Below are positions 33,860 through 40,403 of a stretch of 64,000 bases of DNA, piece by piece. The notes under the pieces were generated by a model. That model searched no databases. It saw only the letters and a list, made by a program, of their open reading frames with translations, and was not told where the DNA came from. A program made the position numbers and the translations under genes. Location of the stretch: NCBI GenBank assembly GCA_016218545.1, contig JACRDQ010000029.1:18034-82033 (forward strand), read 5' to 3'. The DNA is from Elusimicrobiota bacterium. Lineage in GTDB: Bacteria > Elusimicrobiota > Elusimicrobia > UBA1565 > UBA9628. Numbering within the stretch: the stretch's first letter is position 1; each line of letters starts with the position of its first letter.

Positions 33860-35911
33860 ATGCCGGGCCCCTTCCACGTCCTAGCGTTCCTGGGCTCGTT
33901 CCTCCTCTTCTCGAGCGAACTCCTGACCGCCAAGCTCCTCCTGCCGTTCTTCGGGGGCTCCGCTCAGGTCTGGACCGGCTCCATGATGTTCTTCCAGGGA
34001 GCGCTCCTCCTGGGCTATCTCTACGGGCATCTCGGAGGCGCGCGGCTCAGCCCGAGAAGGCAGGCGTGGCTGCACCTGGGGGTCCTCGCGGCCGCGTCCC
34101 TGGCGTTCCTTGCCGACCCAAGGCCCCGTCCTGACGCGCATCCGCTTGGGACCCTCCTGCTCTCCCTGGCCGCCGCCATCGGAGCCCCCTTCGCCGCCTT
34201 GTCCGCCACGGTGCCCATCCTTCAGAGGTGGCTGGAGGCGTCGGACCGCCCGGAGAAGGAAAGCCCCTACTCCCTCTACGCCGCGTCCAACGCAGGCAGC
34301 CTGGCGGGCCTGCTCAGCTACCCCTTCCTCATCGAGCCCTTCGTGCCCCTGGACCTCCAGTCCCGGGCCTGGCAGGTTTGCTACGGCCTCTTCGTCCTGG
34401 GTCACCTCCTCGTCCTGCCGTCCGCGTCGCGGCCGGAGAGCGCCGCCTCGGTCCAGGCCCACGACCCCGCGCCAGCCGGCAGCGGCCGCAGGCTGCTGGC
34501 CTGGATCGCGCTGGCCGCCGGCCCCTGCGCCGCCATGCTGGCCTGCACCCAGTACCTCTCGTCGAGCCTGACCGCGGTGCCCCTGCTCTGGATGCTCCCC
34601 TTGGGGATCTATCTCGTCACCTTCATCCTCAACTTCAAGGCCAAGCCTTGGCGGCCCTTCGGGTGCGTCCTCTTCCTGGTGGCCGGCCTGGGCTTGGCGC
34701 CCCTGTTCCTCGCCGCCGTGGGCAGACGCGTCCTGACCGGCGGAGCCATGGCCCTGGCCGGAGCGGTCAGCGTCATCGCGCTCGTGCTCAACATCGCGGC
34801 GCTCTTCATCATCGCCATGATCTGCCACCGTTCGCTGGCCGAAGACAAGCCGACCGAGCCGGGCGCCTCCTCGCTCTTCTATCTCGCCCTCTCCGTGGGC
34901 GGACTTGCGGGCGGGGCGCTCCTGGCAGTCGCGGTCCCCTGGCTGGGCAGGCACAGCGGCCTCATGGGCCTCGATTGGCTCGCTGCCGGAGCCCTCTCCC
35001 TGGCCGCCCTCGTGCTCCGGGATTGGGAGCTCTGGCGCTCGAAGAGCGTGCTCAGGCCCTCGACCCTCATGGGCGGCTTCCTCGTCATCGTGGTCTTCTT
35101 CTTCACGGCCCGGGCGAGCCTGTGGGAAGGGACTTTCGCGCTCCGCAATTTCTACGGCACCTACCGCGTGGTGGAGGACGGCCGCATGCGCATGCTCATG
35201 CACGGCAACACCCTGCACGGCATGCAGTCGCGCGACGAGACGCGGACCCGCGAGCCTATCGCCTATTACCACCGGCTCGGGCCCGTGGGGGACGTCTTCG
35301 AGCTCCTCGGCGCGGGATTCGCCGACGTGGGGGTCGTGGGCTTGGGCGCGGGCAGTCTCTCGGCCTATGGCCGTCCCGGGACCCGCATGACCTTCTACGA
35401 GCTCGACCCGGACGTCCCCCCCATCGCCAGGGAGCACTTCACCTTCCTGGCGGAAACGCGGGCCTCGGTGGACGTCGTGCTCGGCGACGCCCGATTGTCC
35501 CTCCAATCATCCGAGGCGCGCCACGACCTCCTGGTGATCGACGCCTTCAGCGCCGGGGCGATCCCCACCCACCTGCTCACCCGGGAAGCCTTCGAGCTCT
35601 ACCGACGCCGGCTCTCCCCCGGAGGCGTCATCCTCGTCCAGGTCTCCAACAAGCACATCGACCTGCGGCCCATGCTGGCGGCCCAGGCTCGAGCCCTGGG
35701 CCTCCGGGGCCTCATCAGGCACGCCGTGCCGCCGCCCGGCATGGGCCGCGAATACTACGTCTGCCAGTGGGCGGCGCTCTCCGAGGACGCAGCCAAGCTC
35801 CGGAGGCTTTCGGACACGAAGAGATGGGAGGACCTCTCGGCCTGGAGCTCGCGGCTCGCGGGGGCCTGGACGGACCGCCACTCGAGCCTTCTGCCGCTGA
35901 TCAGGTTCTGA
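33860..35911 (+). CDS. Membrane protein fused to spermidine-synthase-like domain
   Basis: 683 residues. About ten to eleven TM helices (5-430) are followed by a soluble Rossmann domain: GVVGLGAGSLSAYG (near 494), an acidic FYELDPDV, VVLGDARLSL and LLVIDAFSAGAIPTHLL. This is the fused MFS/spermidine-synthase architecture found in many bacteria. Whether it transfers aminopropyl groups is unproven, as the domain often lacks a known substrate. It is monocistronic, with its own promoter, and converges on the lipoprotein gene 13 bases downstream. Confidence 0.8.
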   Translation: MPGPFHVLAFLGSFLLFSSELLTAKLLLPFFGGSAQVWTGSMMFFQGALLLGYLYGHLGGARLSPRRQAWLHLGVLAAASLAFLADPRPRPDAHPLGTLLLSLAAAIGAPFAALSATVPILQRWLEASDRPEKESPYSLYAASNAGSLAGLLSYPFLIEPFVPLDLQSRAWQVCYGLFVLGHLLVLPSASRPESAASVQAHDPAPAGSGRRLLAWIALAAGPCAAMLACTQYLSSSLTAVPLLWMLPLGIYLVTFILNFKAKPWRPFGCVLFLVAGLGLAPLFLAAVGRRVLTGGAMALAGAVSVIALVLNIAALFIIAMICHRSLAEDKPTEPGASSLFYLALSVGGLAGGALLAVAVPWLGRHSGLMGLDWLAAGALSLAALVLRDWELWRSKSVLRPSTLMGGFLVIVVFFFTARASLWEGTFALRNFYGTYRVVEDGRMRMLMHGNTLHGMQSRDETRTREPIAYYHRLGPVGDVFELLGAGFADVGVVGLGAGSLSAYGRPGTRMTFYELDPDVPPIAREHFTFLAETRASVDVVLGDARLSLQSSEARHDLLVIDAFSAGAIPTHLLTREAFELYRRRLSPGGVILVQVSNKHIDLRPMLAAQARALGLRGLIRHAVPPPGMGREYYVCQWAALSEDAAKLRRLSDTKRWEDLSAWSSRLAGAWTDRHSSLLPLIRF

Positions 35912-35924
35912 GGCTGGGCCCGGG

Positions 35925-36494
35925 CTACCTGGGCGCGGCGGTCTGCCCCGGAGAAGTCCCGGAGGACTCGGCCGAGGTCTCGGCCGGCGGCTGGGGTATG
36001 AGGAACTCCGTGAACGGATCGCGGCTTCCTCCCACGGCAAGCTCGGCCACGCGCTTCTCGCAGGCCCTGCTGGTCCAGCCCCCCCTGCGCACGACCTTCT
36101 TGAGCGGCTCGCGCGCCGCGTTCGGGGCCGATCCCTCGAGCTTTCCCAGCCGGGAGGAGACGTCTTTGGAAGCCTCGGCGAGCCTCACGGCGGCCTGACG
36201 CGCGGAGCCTTCCCCCAGGGTCGCGGCCGCGTTCACCGCCCGGAGCGCGCTCCTGAGGTCCTTCTCCAAGGCCTTGGTCTCGGCGATGAAGGCCTCGACC
36301 CTGCCGCCCATGGCGGCCAGCCGCTCCAGGCGGTCGACCCGAGCCCCGATGTTATCGGCGAGAGCCAGGGCCGCCTCGGCGCGTCCCGCGCTCACGAGTT
36401 CTCCGACCACCGGGGCCGGAGCGGACGCCGTCTCCGCGGCAAGGCGCGCCCCGGCGCAGGACAACAGGACGGCGCAGGCCGCGATGAGGATCAT
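35925..36494 (-). CDS. Probable lipoprotein, helical, unknown function
   Basis: 189 residues. The lipobox is VLLSC (Cys13), a good signal-peptidase II site. The mature part is Ala/Glu/Arg-rich and probably coiled coil (about 40-115: ADNIGARVDRLERLAAMGG). The C-terminal end is Ser/Thr/Pro-rich. No family was recognised. It is the last gene of the long minus-strand run and overlaps ridA (ATGA). Confidence 0.65.
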   Translation of the reverse strand: MILIAACAVLLSCAGARLAAETASAPAPVVGELVSAGRAEAALALADNIGARVDRLERLAAMGGRVEAFIAETKALEKDLRSALRAVNAAATLGEGSARQAAVRLAEASKDVSSRLGKLEGSAPNAAREPLKKVVRRGGWTSRACEKRVAELAVGGSRDPFTEFLIPQPPAETSAESSGTSPGQTAAPR

Positions 36495-36883
36495 CGTCCC
36501 TCGGGGAAGACGGCCACGGCCTCGATCTCGATCCCCGCGCCCTTGGGCAGGGCCGCCGCCTGCACGGTGGCCCGCGCGGGATAGGGGGAGCTGAAATGCC
36601 GGGCGTAGACCGCGTTCATGGCCGGGAACTGCCCCAGATCCGTCATGAACACGGTGGTCTTGACCACGGCTCCCATGTCGAGCCCCGCGGCCTCGAGCAC
36701 GGCCTTGATGTTCGAGAGCACGGCCTCGGTCTGCTCCGCCGCCCCTCCGGCCGCCATGACGCCGGAGGCGTCGAGCGGCAGCTGTCCGGACACGAAGAGC
36801 CAGGCGCCGCACCTCACGGCCTGCGAGTAGGGCCCGATGGCCGCCGGCGCGGCCTTTGTCGCGACCGCGGTCTTGGGGCTCAC
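36491..36883 (-). CDS. ridA: RidA/YjgF enamine-imine deaminase
   Basis: 130 residues, standard size. The family pattern is complete: AIGPYSQAV near 15-23, the GQLPLD strand, and the catalytic Arg in YPARATVQAAALPKGAGIEIEAVA (shown in part). It hydrolyses reactive imines from PLP enzymes such as threonine dehydratase. It starts with GTG overlapping the rho stop (GTGA), so it is co-translated with rho, an unusual neighbour. Confidence 0.92.
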   Translation of the reverse strand: MSPKTAVATKAAPAAIGPYSQAVRCGAWLFVSGQLPLDASGVMAAGGAAEQTEAVLSNIKAVLEAAGLDMGAVVKTTVFMTDLGQFPAMNAVYARHFSSPYPARATVQAAALPKGAGIEIEAVAVFPEGR

Positions 36884-38028
36884 TTGAGGGTCTCCAGCAG
36901 GGCCTTGTTGGTCTTGTGCAGGCGAAGCATCTCGTTCAAGGCCTTGATCGCCTCCAGGTCTCCCATCCCGGCCAGCACCCGGCGAAGGCGCCAGACCAGC
37001 TCCAGCGTGTCGGGCGGCAGGAGCTTCTCCTCCTTGCGCGTGCCGGACTCCCGGACCTTCATGGCCGGGAAGATCCTGTGCTCGGCCGCTTGGCGGAAGA
37101 GCACGAGCTCCATGTTGCCCGTGCCCTTGAACTCCTGGAAGATGATGTCGTCCATGCGGCTGCCGGTCTCCACCAGGGCCGTGGCCAGGATGGTCAGCGA
37201 CCCGCCCTCCTCGAGCTTCCTCGCCGCGCCGAAGATGCGGCGCGGCACCTCCAGGGCGCGCGAGTCGAGGCCGCCGCTCATGGTCCGGCTGCCGTTGGCG
37301 AACTGATTGTGGACGCGGGCCAGACGGGTGATCGAGTCGAGCAGGACGAAAACGTCCTCCCCCCCGGCCGCGTGCTCGACGGCCTCCTTCATGACCGCCT
37401 CCGCGGTGGCCACGTGCCTCTCATAGGGCTGGTCGCTGCAGGAGGCGAAGACCGAGGCGGGCACGCTCCGCTTGAACTCCGTCACCTCCTCCGGCCGTTC
37501 GTCGATCAGGAGAGCGTACTGCCTGATCTTGGGATCGCTGGCAGCCACGGCCTGCGAGATGAGGCGCAGGAAGGTGGTCTTGCCGGCCTTGGGAGGCGAC
37601 ACGATGAGGCCGCGGGTTCCTTTGCCCACCGGGCAGAGGATGTCCACGGCCCGCATGCACGGGTCGGAAGAGCCCTTCTCCAGGCAGATCCACTCCCGCG
37701 GGTCGATCGGGGTCTTCGACGTGAAGAGCTTCTCGGCCTCGCTCGGCTCGCGCTGGACCACGGGCCTGGGCTGGCCATGCTGGCCCCGGTCGCGGTTGCG
37801 GAAGTCGCGCCGCCGGAACTGGCCGTGGCCTTGCCCCTGCCCGCCGCCGTAGCCATGACCGTGCTGGCCGCCGCCGTGCCCGTGCCCGCCGCGGCGATTG
37901 CCTTGGCCGCCGTGCCCGTGCCCGCCTTGGCCGTGCTGGCCGCCCTGGCCGTGCTGGCCGCCCTGGCCATGCTGGCCGCCTTGGCCGCCCTGTCCGCCGT
38001 GCCTCGATCCCTGACCTCTATCGCTCAT
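36880..38028 (-). CDS. rho: Rho termination factor lacking OB-fold, with GQH-rich N-terminus
   Basis: 382 residues. From about 97 to the end it is a normal Rho motor: Walker A VSPPKAGKT (143-151), DERPEEVTE, Walker B LLDSITRLAR, Q-loop, R-loop FKGTGNMEL and the arginine-finger segment SGTRKEE. Residues 1-95 are instead low complexity: GGQHGQ repeats, HGHGG, then FRRRDFRNRDRG. The Rho_N helix bundle and the OB-fold with RNP motifs (E. coli residues 1-118), the primary RNA site, are absent. The murI stop codon lies in the same frame only 19 codons upstream, so no hidden exon or wrong start can supply them. AGGAGG lies five bases before the ATG. RNA capture may rely on the Gly/Arg/His-rich tail. 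Confidence 0.93.
   Translation of the reverse strand: MSDRGQGSRHGGQGGQGGQHGQGGQHGQGGQHGQGGHGHGGQGNRRGGHGHGGGQHGHGYGGGQGQGHGQFRRRDFRNRDRGQHGQPRPVVQREPSEAEKLFTSKTPIDPREWICLEKGSSDPCMRAVDILCPVGKGTRGLIVSPPKAGKTTFLRLISQAVAASDPKIRQYALLIDERPEEVTEFKRSVPASVFASCSDQPYERHVATAEAVMKEAVEHAAGGEDVFVLLDSITRLARVHNQFANGSRTMSGGLDSRALEVPRRIFGAARKLEEGGSLTILATALVETGSRMDDIIFQEFKGTGNMELVLFRQAAEHRIFPAMKVRESGTRKEEKLLPPDTLELVWRLRRVLAGMGDLEAIKALNEMLRLHKTNKALLETLK
37927..37980 (-). repeat. Three 18-bp tandem units in rho
   Basis: Three consecutive 18-base units, differing at one or two positions, encode the GGQHGQ hexapeptide repeats of the Rho tail. Unit length is a multiple of three, so copy-number change would keep the frame. 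Confidence 0.75.
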
Positions 38029-38043
38029 CTCACCCTCCTGAAT

Positions 38044-38072
38044 CCGGCCTGCGGGCGAACCCCGCGGACCGG
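38044..38072 (-). promoter_or_regulatory. Hairpin in the rho leader
   Basis: CCGG...GCGGG-loop-CCCGC...CCGG forms a stem of about eleven pairs with one mismatch, in the 57 bases between murI and rho, just before the ribosome site. It might be a termination or autoregulation site. Confidence 0.4.
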
Positions 38073-38085
38073 TCCTGCCGAATCC

Positions 38086-38913
38086 CTAACCGTCGAATCT
38101 ATGACGCCGCACGTCCACATCCTTGCCGATGAGGCGCCTGGCCAGCATCCGGAAGCGCCCGGGGCCGTCCGAAACGATGAAGCGCGCCTTCCCCTTCCCC
38201 GAGGTCCGCTCCAGGCCCAGCCGCCGCAGGAGCGCCCACAACTCGATGGCCGTCTGCTCGGCGGAATCGATCAAGGTCACGGCCTTCCCCATCTCCGCGG
38301 CCACCACCCCGCGCAGAAGAGGATAGTGAGTGCACCCCAGGATGAGCGTGTCCACGCCCGAGCGCCTCATGGTCCCCAGATAGCGCCGGGCCACGGCTTC
38401 GATGACGGACCCGTCCCACCAGCCCTCCTCCACGAACGGGACGAAAAGCGGGCACGCCGCGCCGGTCACCCGGGCCTTGGGCCTGAGGCCCTTGACGGCC
38501 CGCGTATAGGCGCCGGAGGCGATGGTGGCCTCCGTGCCGATGATGCCGATCCTCCCGCTGCGGGACGCCTCGGCCGCGGCCTTGGCGCCCGGAAGGATCA
38601 CGCCGATGACCGGCACGCCCACGGCGCGCCGCACCGTGGGAAGGGCGACCGCCGAAGCCGTGTTGCAAGCCACGACCAGGGCTTTGACCCCCAGGCCTTC
38701 GAGGTACCGCGCCACCTCCGAGGAATACCTGGCCACGGCCTCCGGAGACTTGGTCCCGTAAGGGACGTGCGCGGTGTCGCCGAAATAGACCAGGCTCTCC
38801 GCAGGCATCCGGCGGCTGATGGCGTCGAGCACCGTCAGGCCCCCGATGCCGGAATCGAAGACGCCGACGGGGCCGTCGCTGGTCCTGCCCGCGGAAGGCC
38901 GCCGCCGTCTCAT
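38086..38913 (-). CDS. murI: Glutamate racemase
   Basis: 275 residues. Catalytic residues are visible: Asp20 (VFDSGIGG), Cys83 (ACNTAS) and Cys194 (GCTHYPLL). It makes D-glutamate for peptidoglycan stem peptides. A basic N-terminal extension of about 13 residues precedes the fold. It overlaps the amidase gene (ATGA) and is followed, in frame, by rho. Confidence 0.95.
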   Translation of the reverse strand: MRRRRPSAGRTSDGPVGVFDSGIGGLTVLDAISRRMPAESLVYFGDTAHVPYGTKSPEAVARYSSEVARYLEGLGVKALVVACNTASAVALPTVRRAVGVPVIGVILPGAKAAAEASRSGRIGIIGTEATIASGAYTRAVKGLRPKARVTGAACPLFVPFVEEGWWDGSVIEAVARRYLGTMRRSGVDTLILGCTHYPLLRGVVAAEMGKAVTLIDSAEQTAIELWALLRRLGLERTSGKGKARFIVSDGPGRFRMLARRLIGKDVDVRRHRFDG

Positions 38914-40403
38914 CGAGCCCCCCCTCCGCCCTTCTTCTCCCTGGCGTACTCCAGGATCGCCCGGGAGATCCCCTCCACCACCTTCTTGCGGAAGGCTTTC
39001 GAGCCCAGCCTCGCCTCGTCCTTGCGGTGGGAGAGGAAGGCGATCTCGAAGAGCACCGCAGGGGCATCCGTCCCGCGCAGCACGTAGAAGGCCGCCTGCT
39101 TGACCCCGCGGTCCGGCAGGTCGAGGCGCTTGCGGAGCTGAGAGCCCAGCAGGCCGGCGAACTTCGCGGCGTCGTTCATGAATTCCGTCCGGCTCATGGC
39201 GCGCAGGATGATCTCGGCCTCCTCCTCCTCGAGAGTCCGGCCCTCGAGCTCCAGCACGGAGTTCTCCAGGGCGGCAAGCCGCTCGGCGTCGGGATCGGAC
39301 GCTTTCTCCGAGAGGAAGAAAATCTCGAAGCCGTTGTCGGCCTTCTTGGGGGAGGAGTTGCAGTGGATGGAGACGAAGAGGTCCGCGCCGAAGGCGTTGG
39401 CGGCCTCGGAGCGCTCCGCCAAAGGCACGAACACGTCCTCGTCGCGCGTCATGAACACCGAGACCCCGCGCTCCTCCGAGAGCCTCTTGGCCAACGCCTT
39501 TCCCACGGCCAGGACCACGTCCTTCTCCAAGGTCTTCTTGCGCCCCACCGCGCCCGAGTCCTTGCCGCCGTGCCCCGGGTCGATGACGATGCGGAATTCC
39601 CGGACGGCCTCGCTCGCCGCGGCGGCCACGGCCGGAGCGGCCGCCGCCGCCGCAGCAGCCTCCGGCGCCGGGGCCTCGTCGCCGCTGTAGACGTCGACCA
39701 CCACGCGGCGCGGACCCTTGAGCTCGCTGAGCTTCCAGGTCATCCCGGGCCGCGCGAATCGGATCCCGAGCCGGACCAATCCCGACTCCTGGGCGAGGCT
39801 TACGGAAGCCACGCGCCCGTCCTCGATCCGCTCCGACCGGTCCGCCCCCACGGCTCCCAGCGGGACCGACACGTCCATCCCGGAAGTCCCCCGGCCGGCG
39901 CCCGCGTACGCGAGACCGCCGTCGAGCTCGACCACGACGCGGGTGTGCCGCGCCGCGCTCGACCAGCGCATCGGCCCCACCGTCGCGGCCCGCTCCACGG
40001 AAAGGACCCTCCCCCCTCCTTCGAGGTCCGCCCGCATCCCGGTCCAGGCGGCGAACTCCTTGGCGGAGAGCAGGGCGGAGGGCACGAAGGCCTCCGAGCC
40101 GCGCAGGATGACCTGCCCTCCCAGCGGGATGCGCCGGCCGTCGAGGACCGCCGTGTCCGAGCCGACCATGAGCTCGAGCTGCCGCCCCCTCAAGCTCAGC
40201 CTCAGCCGGCCCGAGACCGGATACCAGTAGACCTGGGCCCCGTACACGGAACCCACGTCCCTGGCCGCCAGATACACCGTGTCGCCCACGCGGTACTCCT
40301 CCGCCGTGCCCTTGTAGCGGCCTTCCGCGACGACGTCCATCGCCGCGGAAGGCGAGGCCGCCGCCAGGGCCAGAAGCAACGACAGGAGGATCCCTTTCGT
40401 CAT
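38910..40403 (-). CDS. N-acetylmuramoyl-L-alanine amidase (Amidase_3)
   Basis: 497 residues with a signal peptide (SPSAAM, about 20). Residues 25-125 resemble a copper-amine-oxidase-N-like wall module (LAARDVGSVYGAQVYW). An AMIN-like beta domain covers 130-240. An Ala-rich linker near 255-275 leads to the zinc amidase domain (IVIDPGHGGKDSGA, IHCNSS, FEIAFLS). It cuts peptide stems from glycan strands in the periplasm during wall growth or division. Its ATG overlaps the rng stop, and its stop overlaps murI. Confidence 0.9.
   Translation of the reverse strand: MTKGILLSLLLALAAASPSAAMDVVAEGRYKGTAEEYRVGDTVYLAARDVGSVYGAQVYWYPVSGRLRLSLRGRQLELMVGSDTAVLDGRRIPLGGQVILRGSEAFVPSALLSAKEFAAWTGMRADLEGGGRVLSVERAATVGPMRWSSAARHTRVVVELDGGLAYAGAGRGTSGMDVSVPLGAVGADRSERIEDGRVASVSLAQESGLVRLGIRFARPGMTWKLSELKGPRRVVVDVYSGDEAPAPEAAAAAAAAPAVAAAASEAVREFRIVIDPGHGGKDSGAVGRKKTLEKDVVLAVGKALAKRLSEERGVSVFMTRDEDVFVPLAERSEAANAFGADLFVSIHCNSSPKKADNGFEIFFLSEKASDPDAERLAALENSVLELEGRTLEEEEAEIILRAMSRTEFMNDAAKFAGLLGSQLRKRLDLPDRGVKQAAFYVLRGTDAPAVLFEIAFLSHRKDEARLGSKAFRKKVVEGISRAILEYAREKKGGGGAR

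Noticed and set aside
37900..38000. Possible CRISPR-like repeats
   Set aside because: Units are 18 bases, contiguous without spacers, and in frame within rho; a coding minisatellite.
36856..39087. 743-codon plus-strand frame with hydrophobic Ala/Val/Leu run
   Set aside because: The run is the antisense reading of the GGQHGQ repeats of rho, not a membrane protein.
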